Assembly (NCBI GenBank): GCA_035529405.1
Contig: DATKWV010000127.1
Location: 1 to 33,572 of the forward strand
Direction of reading: 5' to 3'
DNA: 33,572 bases
DNA from: DATKWV01 sp035529405
GTDB taxonomy: Bacteria; Planctomycetota; Phycisphaerae; Sedimentisphaerales; Anaerobacaceae
Part shown: piece by piece, positions 1 through 8,798 of the stretch
How the letters are laid out: each line of letters starts with the position of its first letter
How positions within the stretch are numbered: the stretch's first letter is position 1
Notes under the pieces: model-generated
Databases searched by the model: none
What the model was told of the DNA's origin: nothing
Seen by the model: the letters and a program-made list of their open reading frames with translations, nothing else
Translations under genes and position numbers: made by a program

Positions 1-306
1 GGGCCTTACAGCCTGATAACGCAGCAGCCTTTGGGGGGCAAGGCCAGGACGGGCGGACAAAGGTTCGGAGAGATGGAGGTGTGGGCACTGGAGGGTTACG
101 GCAGCAGTTACGCGCTGCAGGAAATGCTCACGGTCAAAAGCGACGATGTTGAAGGCAGAACCAAGATATACGAATCGATGGTCAAAGGCACGAATACGCT
201 GGAAGCAGGCACTCCGTTAAGCTTTGACGTGCTTTGCAATGAGATACGCGGATTGGGTTTGAATATCCAGTTAGAGAAAAGGCGTCTTGGCGGCGCAGCT
301 TTGTAA
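1..306 (+). CDS. rpoB: RNA polymerase beta subunit, C-terminal part (cut by window edge)
   Basis: The frame is open from the first base, so this is the last 101 residues of a much longer gene. It contains the conserved beta C-terminal segment: QPLGGKA, GGQRFGEMEVWALE, LQEMLTVKSDD and GRTKIYESMVKG, in the order seen in all bacterial RpoB proteins. This part of beta forms the switch and clamp-base region that packs against beta-prime. The stop TAA at 304-306 lies 51 nt before rpoC, consistent with one rpoBC transcript. One small difference from the usual motif is KARTGGQRFG where most bacteria have KAQFGGQRFG. The identity is secure; the N-terminal 90% lies outside the window. Confidence 0.97.
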   Translation, partial: GPYSLITQQPLGGKARTGGQRFGEMEVWALEGYGSSYALQEMLTVKSDDVEGRTKIYESMVKGTNTLEAGTPLSFDVLCNEIRGLGLNIQLEKRRLGGAAL

Positions 307-357
307 CGAATTGTACGGGACAAGAATATGGCAATGGTTTTAAGGAGCGAGCGATAA

Positions 358-3300
358 ATGCTGGGCAATATTTACGACCGAATTAATGATTACGGTTCTG
401 TAAAGATATCGCTGGCCAGTCCGAATGATATACGCAGTTGGTCTTTCGGAGAGGTCCGTAAGCCGGAGACGATTAATTATCGAACCTACAGGCCGGAGAA
501 AGACGGTTTGTTCTGCGAACGGATTTTCGGGCCCGAACGGGACTGGGAATGCGCCTGCGGCAAATACAAAGGCACGAAGTTCAAAGGCATAATATGCGAC
601 CGGTGCGGAGTCAAGGTCACCCACAGCAGGGTTCGGCGAAAACGTATGGGGCATATAAACCTGGCAGCGCCGGTTATACATATATGGTTTTTCAAATCGA
701 TACCAAATCATCTGGGTAACGTTCTGGCGATGAAGACATCGGACCTTGAGAAGATAATATACTTTCAGGACTATGTTGTGACCGATGTCGGTCAAAGCCC
801 GCTGAAGGCAGGTCAGCTTCTGACCGAAGAGGAATATCGTGAGGCCATAAGCAAGTACGGGGTATCATTCAAGGCATTAATGGGCGCCGAAGCCATCAAA
901 ACCCTGTTAATGAGGCTTGATTTGGATGCCTTGAGCGTAGAGTTGCGGGAGGCGATAAGCAAGACCGACAGTATTCAGAAGATCAAGGACCTAACGCGGC
1001 GTCTTAAGATCATTGATTCGATAAAAACCAGTGGTAATAAACCCGAGTGGATGGTTCTTGAAGTGCTGCCGGTCATTCCGCCGGACCTGCGGCCGCTGGT
1101 TCTTCTGGAAAGCGGCAACTTCGCAACCAGCGATTTGAACGACCTGTACAGGCGGATTATTAACCGCAACAGCAGATTAAAAAGACTCATAGACCTCAAT
1201 GCCCCCGAGGTAATTATACGTAACGAGAAAAGGATGCTTCAGCAGGCTGTGGATTCGCTGATGGACAACAGCCGCTGCAGAAGGCCGGTTCTGGGCAGTA
1301 ACAACCGGCCGCTGAAGGGGCTGGCGGATATGATAAAAGGAAAACAAGGGCGGTTCCGTGAAAACCTGCTGGGCAAGAGAGTGGATTATTCAGGAAGGTC
1401 GGTGATTGTAGTGGGGCCTAATCTGAAGCTGCATCAGTGCGGTTTGCCCAAGAAAATAGCCCTTGAGCTTTATCAGCCTTTTATTATCAGAAAGCTTAAG
1501 GAACACGGCCTGGCTGACACGATAAAAAGCGCCAAAAGAATGATTGAACGACGGGACGAGCAGGTCTGGGATATTCTCGAAGAAGTAATATACCAGCATC
1601 CTGTACTGCTGAACCGCGCCCCGACGCTTCACCGAATGGGCATTCAGGCGTTCGAGCCAGTTCTTGTGGAAGGCAATGCGATAATGCTTCACCCTTTGGC
1701 GTGCAGGGGATTTAATGCGGACTTTGACGGCGACCAGATGGCGGTTCATCTTCCTTTGAGTATACAAGCCCAGGCTGAGGCCAATGTGCTGATGATGGCC
1801 ACGAACAATATATTTTCACCTGCTGACGGCACGCCGATGGTCGGTCCGTCTCAGGATATGGTTATGGGCAACTATTACCTCACGAGTATGGCCGGTGGGG
1901 ACATTGAAGGCGGCGTCCAAAAAAGCGATGCGCTGCCGACTTTTGCCAACCCGCTGGCTGCTCTTACAGGCTATGAGATGGGCAGGATTAATCTGCACCA
2001 GAGAATAAAGGTGCGAATAAACAAGGCTGTGGTTTCGGAGGCTGCTTCGGGCGCAACGGCAATGCAGCGGAATCTGCCATCGAACGAGTCTGGAACGCAA
2101 ATTATTGTCACCACAGCGGGCAGATGTATATTCAACGATATGGTGGTTGGATCAAAGGGGCGCGAGGAAATACCGTTCTACAATGTGACTGCGTCGCAAA
2201 AGAAGATGGGGGCTGTTATCAGTAAGTGTTTTGAGATTGCCGGCAATGCCGAGACGGTGGACCTGCTTGACAGGATAAAGGACCTGGGATTCAAGTACGC
2301 CACGCTGGGGGGCCTGAGCTTCGGATTAACGGATTTGAAGATACCTGCTCAAAAAGGAAGGATTATCAAAGAAACCGAACGCAAGGTCACACAAATCCAC
2401 AAGAATTATCAATCCGGTGTTCTTACAGAGAGGGAAAGGTATAACCAGGTTATCGATGCCTGGACGCACGCAAGGGTGGCAGTGACCAACGAAATGATGA
2501 AGAGTCTGAAGGAATCACCTGTGCAGGCAGATGCCGAAAGTTCGGGGCGTGTCGGTGCTGAAATAAATCCCATATTTCTGATGACCGATTCGGGCGCACG
2601 AGGCAGCGTGGACCAGATTCAACAGCTTGCGGGCATGCGTGCATTGATGGCCAAGCCCAGCGGCGAAATTATCGAAACACCCATCAAATCGAACTTCCGT
2701 GAGGGTTTGAGTGTTCTGGAGTACTTCAGTTCAACGCACGGTGCGCGCAAAGGTCTGGCTGATACGGCCTTGAAGACGGCCAACAGCGGTTATCTGACGA
2801 GAAAACTTATCGATGTGGCACAAAACGTGATTGTCACCGAGTACGACTGCGGGACACTGCAGGGCATTACCAAAAACACAATCAGTAAAGGCGACCAGGA
2901 GGACATGCCGCTGAACAAGCTTATTACAGGCAGAACAGCCAGGGATAATATTCGTAACCCGATAACCGACGAAATGATTGTTCATGAGAACGATGTTATA
3001 ACAGCTGATGCGGCGGCGAAAATCGAAGCACTTGGTCTGGACGCGGTCAGGGTCAGAAGCCCGCTGACCTGTGACAGTTCGTTCGGCATATGTGCCAAGT
3101 GTTACGGCAACGATTTGAGCACGGGTACACTTGTCGAAGAGGGTATGGCCGTGGGCATAGTGGCCGCACAGTCGATTGGAGAGCCGGGCACACAGCTGAC
3201 ACTGCGGACGTTTCATACCGGCGGAATTGCCTCTCGAGCCATTCTCGAGAGCGACCAGAAGGCAGACGCTGACGGTAAAGTTCGCTTTAGAGATCTGGGT

Positions 3301-4806
3301 GTTGTTCCGGACCCTGTGGCGGGTTCCATGGACTTTGAGTCTGAAGGCGAGAAATTCCGGGGTGATGTCCTTGAACAAGAAAAGGACCCGAAGAGAAAGA
3401 GGCCTGTCAGGTCAAGAGGGATAGTGCTGAAGCGCAGCGGAGAGATGGCACTTCTCGACGATAAAGATCGCGAGATTGAGAAATACAAAGTGCCTTACGG
3501 TGCAATTGTCCAGGTTAACGATGGGGACCGGGTCGATAGTGGTCAGAGGATGTTCTCGTGGGACCCGCACCGCACGCCGATATTGGCGGAGGTTTCCGGT
3601 ATAATCAGTTTTGTGGATATTGTAGATGGCGAGACGATTCGCCTCGAGGAAGAACGAAAGGGACAGTTGGGTAAACCGGTCGTAATCGAGCATAAGGGCG
3701 ACAAGCATCCACAAATTATCATAGAAGATTCCAACGGGAAGATTCTTGACGTGCATTATCTTCCTGCCGGTGCCAGAATTGAGGTCAATGAGGGACAAGA
3801 GGTTCAGGCGGGCCAGCTTCTGGCTCACCGCCCCAGGGCCACCGGCGGTACCCAGGATATTACGGGCGGACTGCCGAGAGTGACGGAGGTTTTCGAGGCC
3901 CGTAAACCGAAAGACCCCGCCGTGATGGCAGAGATAAGCGGACGCGTCGAGCTTAGAAGCGACAGGCGCAAGGGTAAGATGACAATAGTAGTCCGCAGCG
4001 AAAGCGGTATGGAGAAAGAACACCACGTTCCCAGAGACAGGCACCTGAACGTGCACGCCAACGATTATGTAAAAGCCGGCGATTCGCTTACGGACGGGCC
4101 GCTGGTTCCGCACGATATTCTGCGTATCAAGGGTGAGGAAGCGCTGCAGAAGTATTTGACCGAGGAAATTCAGAGTGTGTATCGTTCACAAAACGTCAAC
4201 ATAGACGACAAGCATATCGAGATTATCTGTACCCAGATGATGCGCAAGGTTGAGATTGAGTCGGTCGGCGACAGTTCGTTTTTGCCGGGTGAGGTAATCG
4301 ATAAATTCGGGTTTCGCAGAGAGAACGACAGGTTATCCAAAAGTGTGAGAATTGCCGGCAGCGGCGATGCGACCGAGCTGGAAAAAGGTCAGATTATAAG
4401 CAAAGAACAGCTTGGCGATATTAACGAAAAGATAGAGAAACTGGGCGGCGCGGCGGCAAAGGGCAAAAAGCCCAAGTCTGCAACTGCCAATACCCTGCTT
4501 TTGGGAATAACGAAGGCTTCACTTCAGTCGGACAGCTTCATTGCCGCGGCCAGTTTCCAGCAGACCACTAAGGTCTTGACGGAAGCGTCGTTGGCTGGTA
4601 GAATAGATAATCTTTGCGGTTTGAAGGAAAACGTGATACTCGGTCATTTAATACCGGCAGGCACGGCATTCAAGCCGTACCTGGAAATGAAGGTAAAGCA
4701 TCTTGCTCAACCACCGTTGCCGAAGGAATTTGCCGAGGCTAAAGAAGCCAAGGAAACGCAGGTCAGGGCGGATGCGGCGGTCAGAGAAGCGCTTGGGATA
4801 GAGTAA
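358..4806 (+). CDS. rpoC: RNA polymerase beta-prime subunit
   Basis: Catalytic subunit of RNA polymerase, 1482 aa, slightly longer than the E. coli protein (1407 aa). The N-terminal zinc ribbon has Cys65, Cys67, Cys80 and Cys83. The Mg-binding loop NADFDGD is at residues 453-459 and holds the three catalytic aspartates. The second zinc site has Cys831, Cys905, Cys912 and Cys915. The bridge helix (GLADTALKTANSGYLTRKL) and the trigger loop (GIVAAQSIGEPGTQLT) are present. The start is supported by AAGGAG at 342-347, 10 nt before the ATG. The gene follows rpoB closely and precedes rpsL by 30 nt, so the rpoBC and str genes are probably co-transcribed. The many long antisense frames over it are shadows. 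Confidence 0.99.
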   Translation: MLGNIYDRINDYGSVKISLASPNDIRSWSFGEVRKPETINYRTYRPEKDGLFCERIFGPERDWECACGKYKGTKFKGIICDRCGVKVTHSRVRRKRMGHINLAAPVIHIWFFKSIPNHLGNVLAMKTSDLEKIIYFQDYVVTDVGQSPLKAGQLLTEEEYREAISKYGVSFKALMGAEAIKTLLMRLDLDALSVELREAISKTDSIQKIKDLTRRLKIIDSIKTSGNKPEWMVLEVLPVIPPDLRPLVLLESGNFATSDLNDLYRRIINRNSRLKRLIDLNAPEVIIRNEKRMLQQAVDSLMDNSRCRRPVLGSNNRPLKGLADMIKGKQGRFRENLLGKRVDYSGRSVIVVGPNLKLHQCGLPKKIALELYQPFIIRKLKEHGLADTIKSAKRMIERRDEQVWDILEEVIYQHPVLLNRAPTLHRMGIQAFEPVLVEGNAIMLHPLACRGFNADFDGDQMAVHLPLSIQAQAEANVLMMATNNIFSPADGTPMVGPSQDMVMGNYYLTSMAGGDIEGGVQKSDALPTFANPLAALTGYEMGRINLHQRIKVRINKAVVSEAASGATAMQRNLPSNESGTQIIVTTAGRCIFNDMVVGSKGREEIPFYNVTASQKKMGAVISKCFEIAGNAETVDLLDRIKDLGFKYATLGGLSFGLTDLKIPAQKGRIIKETERKVTQIHKNYQSGVLTERERYNQVIDAWTHARVAVTNEMMKSLKESPVQADAESSGRVGAEINPIFLMTDSGARGSVDQIQQLAGMRALMAKPSGEIIETPIKSNFREGLSVLEYFSSTHGARKGLADTALKTANSGYLTRKLIDVAQNVIVTEYDCGTLQGITKNTISKGDQEDMPLNKLITGRTARDNIRNPITDEMIVHENDVITADAAAKIEALGLDAVRVRSPLTCDSSFGICAKCYGNDLSTGTLVEEGMAVGIVAAQSIGEPGTQLTLRTFHTGGIASRAILESDQKADADGKVRFRDLGVVPDPVAGSMDFESEGEKFRGDVLEQEKDPKRKRPVRSRGIVLKRSGEMALLDDKDREIEKYKVPYGAIVQVNDGDRVDSGQRMFSWDPHRTPILAEVSGIISFVDIVDGETIRLEEERKGQLGKPVVIEHKGDKHPQIIIEDSNGKILDVHYLPAGARIEVNEGQEVQAGQLLAHRPRATGGTQDITGGLPRVTEVFEARKPKDPAVMAEISGRVELRSDRRKGKMTIVVRSESGMEKEHHVPRDRHLNVHANDYVKAGDSLTDGPLVPHDILRIKGEEALQKYLTEEIQSVYRSQNVNIDDKHIEIICTQMMRKVEIESVGDSSFLPGEVIDKFGFRRENDRLSKSVRIAGSGDATELEKGQIISKEQLGDINEKIEKLGGAAAKGKKPKSATANTLLLGITKASLQSDSFIAAASFQQTTKVLTEASLAGRIDNLCGLKENVILGHLIPAGTAFKPYLEMKVKHLAQPPLPKEFAEAKEAKETQVRADAAVREALGIE

Positions 4807-4836
4807 TCAGCGAAAACAATAAACAGTCGGAGAATC

Positions 4837-5208
4837 ATGGCTACAATAAATCAGCTGGTAAAGCGGCCGAGGAAGAAATCGAAAGGTCGCAAACGCGTAT
4901 CGGACATAAGCGGTTGTCCTCAGAAAAGAGCGGTGTGCTTAGTGGTCAGGACTCAGCCTCCGAAAAAGCCCAACTCGGCTCTGCGGAAAATCGCGCGTGT
5001 GAGGATGACCAACGGCAAAGAGGTTGTGGCTTATATACCCGGTATCGACCACAATCTGCAGGAGCACAGTACGGTGATGATTCGCGGGGGACGAGTCAGA
5101 GATTTGCCTGGTGTGCGGTACCATATTATCCGCGGTGTTCTTGATTGTGCGGGTGTGGGCGGTCGCAAACAGGGCAGAAGTAAATACGGTGCAAAAAGGG
5201 CAAAATAA
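4837..5208 (+). CDS. rpsL: 30S ribosomal protein S12
   Basis: S12 (uS12), 123 aa, a decoding-centre protein of the small subunit. The start MATINQLVKRPRKK, the PPKKPNSALRK loop (residues 41-51, with Lys43 and Lys44 at the streptomycin-related site) and the C-terminal GRKQGRSKYGAKR are all typical. The conserved RDLPGVRYH segment includes the aspartate that is methylthiolated in many bacteria. Its position directly after rpoC and before rpsG is the classical str-operon start. The streptomycin-site lysines are wild type, so the sequence gives no sign of S12-based resistance. Confidence 0.98.
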   Translation: MATINQLVKRPRKKSKGRKRVSDISGCPQKRAVCLVVRTQPPKKPNSALRKIARVRMTNGKEVVAYIPGIDHNLQEHSTVMIRGGRVRDLPGVRYHIIRGVLDCAGVGGRKQGRSKYGAKRAK

Positions 5209-5274
5209 TCAGCAGTGCCCGTGTGCGCGGCGCAGTGAACGAACGGCGGGCCAAAAGCGACGAGGAACGAAATA

Positions 5275-5748
5275 ATGGCCAAGAAATTTACCTTCTCGGG
5301 TCGGCAACTGAAAGCCGATGCCAGATACGGCAGCAAGCTGGTTTCAAAGTTCATTAACTGCCTGATGTTTGAGGGAAAGAAAAGTGTGGGCGAGCACGTA
5401 TTCTACTCGGCTATGGATATAGTATCGAAAAAGGTCAAGGACGCCGAGCCGCTGGAAATATTCGAAAAGGCGGTGAACAACGTAAAACCTCTGCTTGAGG
5501 TTCGGAGCAAGCGTATTGGGGGAGCCAGTTATCAGGTGCCGATGCAGGTGAATCCGAAACGTCAGCAGGCATTGGCTTTTCGGTGGATAATCCAGTCCGC
5601 CAGGGGCAAGAAGGGTAAACCTATGTGTGAGCGACTTGCAGCCGAGCTGGTTGATGCGTTTAACGAGCGTGGCGAAGCGATGACCACACGCGAAAACGTC
5701 CACAGAATGGCTGATGCAAACAAGGCGTTTGCGCGGTTTGCCTGGTAA
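5275..5748 (+). CDS. rpsG: 30S ribosomal protein S7
   Basis: S7 (uS7), 157 aa, the primary 16S rRNA-binding protein that nucleates assembly of the small-subunit head. Recognisable segments are KFINCLMFEGKKS, the central NVKPLLEVRSKRIGGASYQVP and the C-terminal ENVHRMADANKAFARFAW. Length is normal for bacteria. It lies 66 nt after rpsL. A strong intrinsic terminator begins 17 nt after its stop, so the rpoBC-rpsLG transcript probably ends here at least in part, separating it from fusA. In E. coli S7 regulates the str operon, but I see no clear S7 target in the rpsL-rpsG gap. Confidence 0.98.
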   Translation: MAKKFTFSGRQLKADARYGSKLVSKFINCLMFEGKKSVGEHVFYSAMDIVSKKVKDAEPLEIFEKAVNNVKPLLEVRSKRIGGASYQVPMQVNPKRQQALAFRWIIQSARGKKGKPMCERLAAELVDAFNERGEAMTTRENVHRMADANKAFARFAW

Positions 5749-5765
5749 TACGAGTTTTGACAAGA

Positions 5766-5806
5766 GCCACGGTATGTTAGGCGAGCTAGACCGTGGCCAT
5801 TTTTTT
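5766..5806 (+). terminator. Intrinsic terminator after rpsG
   Basis: A perfect 8-bp stem, GCCACGGT (5766-5773) with ACCGTGGC (5790-5797), encloses a 16-nt loop. Seven T residues follow at 5800-5806. This is the clearest Rho-independent terminator in the first 25 kb. It implies that fusA is read by readthrough or from its own promoter. A weak candidate for the latter is TTGAGG at 5821-5826 with TTCGAT at 5844-5849. Confidence 0.85.
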
Positions 5807-5863
5807 ATATACATGTTTTTTTGAGGCTCAATCGCCGGTTTTATTCGATACAAGGTTTGTGTA

Positions 5864-7939
5864 ATGTCCAGTGTCCTGGCAAAACTGCGGAATATAGGCA
5901 TTATCGCGCACATAGATGCCGGCAAAACGACCGTCACCGAGCGGATACTTTACTATGCGGGCAAGACGTACAAGATGGGCGAAGTACACGAAGGTACGGC
6001 GGTGATGGATTATATGGAAGAAGAACAGAAAAGGGGTATTACCATAACGTTAGCGGCTACGAAGTGTCCGTGGAAGGGTTTTGAAATCAACCTCATAGAT
6101 ACACCGGGGCACATCGATTTTACCGCGGAAGTCGAACGATGCCTGCGGGTCCTTGACGGTGCGGTGGCCGTTTTTGACGGCAGCGAGGGAGTGCAGGCCC
6201 AGAGTGAGACGGTGTGGAGACAGGGTCAGAAATACAACCTGCCGTGCCTGTGCTTTATCAACAAGATGGACAAAGTCGGGGCGGATTTTGAGATGGCTGT
6301 TGCCAGTATCCGCGAAAGGCTTATTGCCAACCCCATTCTTTTACAACTGCCCATAGGCTCTGAAAGCTCGTTCAGGGGCATAATAGACCTTGTGGAAATG
6401 AAAGCGGTTTTTTACAAGGTCGAGCAACTGGGGGCAGCTTTTGAAGAGACAGAAATCCCGGCCGGCCTGGAAAAAGCGGCGCAACAGCATCGTCACAGGA
6501 TGGTTGAGCTGGCTGCCGAGCACGATGAGGAACTTATGGACCGATATGTGCACGATAAGGGCATTGAAGCGGATATGATTCGCAGGGCGGTGAGAAAGGG
6601 TACGTTAGAGAGCCAGCTTCATCCTTTATTTGTAGGCTCGGCGCTGAAGTATATCGGGGTACAGCGTTTACTGGACGGTGTGGTGGCTTACCTGCCTTCG
6701 CCGCTGGATAAGCCGGCAATAATGGGACATAAGCCGGACGATGAAAACGAAAAAATTGCGGTCAAGTGTGACCGCAGCGGCAGTCTGGTGGGTCTTGTAT
6801 TCAAGATAAGCACCGATGTACACGGGGATTTGAGTTTTGTTCGTATTTACCAGGGGACGCTGAAACCCGGCAGCAGGGTCCTGGATGTTACTCGGAACAA
6901 ACGGGAGAATATTACCAGAATATTCGAGATGCACGCAAAAGAGCGCAAGCTTGTGACCTCGGCAGGGGCCGGTGACATTGTTGCAGTGGTGGGTATGAAG
7001 CACGCTCTGACGGGGGACACGATTTGTGACACCAGGAAGGCAGTTTGCCTGCCGAATATCGGGTTTCCGGATACGGTAATCAGTATGTCGATAGAGCCGG
7101 CCACAGCAGCAGAGAAGTCGAAGCTGTCGGAGGCCTTAGCTGATTTAAGGCGTGAGGACCCGACATTTGACTGCAAAGTGGATAGTGAGACAGGCCAGAC
7201 GCTCATCAGCGGTATGGGCGAGCTGCACCTGGAGGTGCTGCAGCACAAACTGGTCAAGGAAAAGGGGCTTGAAATCAGGGTCGGCAGGCCGAAAGTGGCG
7301 TACAAAGAAGCGATTACGGGTGCGTCACAGGGCGAAGGCAAGTTTATCCGTCAGCTTGGCGGCCACGGGCAATATGGTCACGTTGTAGTGGTTATAGAGC
7401 CGCTACTGACTGAAGAAGGACTGCACAGGAGAGAAATTGAATTCGAGAATAAAGCTGGTGGGGATAAAATTCCCAGACAGTATATAGGCGGTGTGGAAAG
7501 GGGGGTGCGTGACGCGCTTGGCAGCGGAGTTCTGGCAGGGTATCCGGTGGTGGGTGTGAAGGTCACGCTGATAGACGGCTCGTATCATACGGTGGATAGT
7601 TCGGACCTGGCTTTCGAGCATGCAGGGGCCATAGCTTTGGAAAAAGCGCTGGAAGGTGCGGGGCCGGTTTTGCTTGAGCCGGTAATGTGGCTTCAGGCGG
7701 CGGTTCCGGAGGCCTATTTTGGCGCTATTCAGGGCAGTCTTTTGGCCAAAAGGGGAGTAATCAGGGATACGCGAAGCCACGCAAATATGCGGATAATTGA
7801 TGCCAAGGTGCCTTTGGTTGAGATGTTCGGCTACTCCAGCGAAATCAGAAGCATTACGGGCGGCAGGGGCACGTTTACCTTAGAGCCTTTCAGCTACGAA
7901 AAGGTGCCGGAACAACTTACCAGGCAAATTATTCTTTAG
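5864..7939 (+). CDS. fusA: Translation elongation factor G
   Basis: EF-G GTPase, 691 aa, which drives ribosomal translocation. GTPase motifs: G1 AHIDAGKTT (residues 15-23), G2 RGITI (58-62), G3 DTPGH (79-83) and G4 NKMD (133-136). Domain IV follows in the C-terminal half with GGHGQYGHV and SYHTVDSSDLAFEHAG, and the C-terminal domain ends GGRGTFTLEPFSYEKVPE. The switch-region wording (AVFDGSEGVQAQSETVWRQ) differs from the proteobacterial form and may fit the EF-G subgroup of planctomycetes and spirochaetes; that subgroup call is inference. The gene sits between a terminator and a promoter, so it may be an almost single-gene unit. No tuf gene follows it, unlike the classical str operon. Confidence 0.96.
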   Translation: MSSVLAKLRNIGIIAHIDAGKTTVTERILYYAGKTYKMGEVHEGTAVMDYMEEEQKRGITITLAATKCPWKGFEINLIDTPGHIDFTAEVERCLRVLDGAVAVFDGSEGVQAQSETVWRQGQKYNLPCLCFINKMDKVGADFEMAVASIRERLIANPILLQLPIGSESSFRGIIDLVEMKAVFYKVEQLGAAFEETEIPAGLEKAAQQHRHRMVELAAEHDEELMDRYVHDKGIEADMIRRAVRKGTLESQLHPLFVGSALKYIGVQRLLDGVVAYLPSPLDKPAIMGHKPDDENEKIAVKCDRSGSLVGLVFKISTDVHGDLSFVRIYQGTLKPGSRVLDVTRNKRENITRIFEMHAKERKLVTSAGAGDIVAVVGMKHALTGDTICDTRKAVCLPNIGFPDTVISMSIEPATAAEKSKLSEALADLRREDPTFDCKVDSETGQTLISGMGELHLEVLQHKLVKEKGLEIRVGRPKVAYKEAITGASQGEGKFIRQLGGHGQYGHVVVVIEPLLTEEGLHRREIEFENKAGGDKIPRQYIGGVERGVRDALGSGVLAGYPVVGVKVTLIDGSYHTVDSSDLAFEHAGAIALEKALEGAGPVLLEPVMWLQAAVPEAYFGAIQGSLLAKRGVIRDTRSHANMRIIDAKVPLVEMFGYSSEIRSITGGRGTFTLEPFSYEKVPEQLTRQIIL

Positions 7940-7974
7940 GTGTGTTTTTGCCGGAATTTTTTAGTTTTATTGCA

Positions 7975-8003
7975 TTGACAGTTTTTTATTTTGCTGTTAT
8001 GTT
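7975..8003 (+). promoter_or_regulatory. Promoter of the S10 operon
   Basis: A perfect -35 box TTGACA (7975-7980), a 17-nt spacer and a -10 box TATGTT (7998-8003) preceded by TGT, which makes an extended -10. It lies 36 nt after the fusA stop, in an AT-rich stretch. The predicted start near 8010 would leave an untranslated leader of about 435 nt before rpsJ. This is one of the two best sigma70-type matches in the window. Confidence 0.7.
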
Positions 8004-8009
8004 ATAGGT

Positions 8010-8444
8010 TTTTCGGTCGTAGCGAGCATTGTCAGAAGACGACATTGCGATTACCAGTTGGGCTGTGACATATCTGTGGACAGACAGTCAAAGAGCCTTT
8101 GTTTATAACTCAAGGGCTGGACTGCGGTTAGCGATGGCTGCAGATGGGCTGCGGACAGGCCCTGAAGCCCTGGCCCTTATTTAAGGAAGGCGAAGTAGAA
8201 AGCAAAAGAGGCGTGTTTTACTGGCGAGTTTGCTTTTGAAAAGGCCTTTCCTGCCAGAAAAAAGCAAGACGAAACCGGTAGAGAGCAAAAAAAGTATATA
8301 AATTCAGGGAACTTTTTGCACCGTATTTGCCGAGAAAACCGGCAGTCAGACGTGGTTGAGTACGACGGTTTGGTACGGGCATTGGTGGTCTGAAATAACA
8401 AAAGTGGTCTGAAATAACAAAAGAAACGGTTTAGAGGACAAGCT
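8010..8444 (+). promoter_or_regulatory. Long untranslated leader of the S10 operon
   Basis: About 435 nt lie between the promoter and the rpsJ start with no convincing coding frame. Several self-complementary segments are visible. AAGGGC (8112-8117) can pair with GCCCTT (8173-8178). Alternatively AGGGCT (8113-8118) can pair with AGCCCT (8166-8171), and CTGC/GCAG arms lie inside. The rpsJ ribosome-binding site AGAGGA is at 8433-8438. In E. coli, L4 regulates the S10 operon through its leader, so a regulatory role is plausible here. I see no sequence match to that RNA, and the structure is by eye only. Confidence 0.4.
8385..8422 (+). repeat. Perfect 19-bp tandem duplication before rpsJ
   Basis: GTGGTCTGAAATAACAAAA occurs twice head to tail (8385-8403 and 8404-8422) with no mismatch, ending 22 nt before the rpsJ start codon. 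It is too short to be a gene. A perfect copy suggests either a recent slippage or duplication event, or a repeated binding site in the leader. Confidence 0.95.
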
Positions 8445-8759
8445 ATGGCTGTTGAAGGCCAGAAAATAAGGATTCGGATGGAGGCATATGACCACAGGGC
8501 ACTGGACGCATCGGCTAAAGAGATAGTGGAACATGCGCGACGGACAAATGCACGGGTCAGCGGTCCTGTACCGCTGCCTACGCGCATCGAAAGATATACT
8601 GTTCTGCGAAGTCCTCACGTAGATAAGAAATCACGCGAGCAGTTCGAATTAAGGACTCACAAGCGGCTGATTGACATTCACGAGGCCAATGCGCGAACCG
8701 TGGAAGTGCTCAGCCAGTTGGTGGTTCCGGCAAGCGTTTTTGTACAAATAAAGGCGTAA
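8445..8759 (+). CDS. rpsJ: 30S ribosomal protein S10
   Basis: S10 (uS10), 104 aa, a head protein of the small subunit; the E. coli homologue NusE also works in transcription antitermination. Typical segments: QKIRIRMEAYDHRALD at the N-terminus, the loop GPVPLPTRIERYTVLRSPHV (residues about 40-59) and FELRTHKRLIDI near the C-terminus. The start is supported by AGAGGA at 8433-8438. First gene of the S10 operon, 39 nt before my chosen rplC start. Confidence 0.98.
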   Translation: MAVEGQKIRIRMEAYDHRALDASAKEIVEHARRTNARVSGPVPLPTRIERYTVLRSPHVDKKSREQFELRTHKRLIDIHEANARTVEVLSQLVVPASVFVQIKA

Positions 8760-8798
8760 CGGTCGTATGTGTCGATGGCGCAATGCGGGTTGGCAGCA

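Noticed and set aside
2731..4113. Two long minus-strand frames (215 and 233 codons) inside rpoC
   Set aside because: They lie wholly antisense to a highly conserved gene, have no recognisable motif, and are expected by chance from the codon bias of rpoC.
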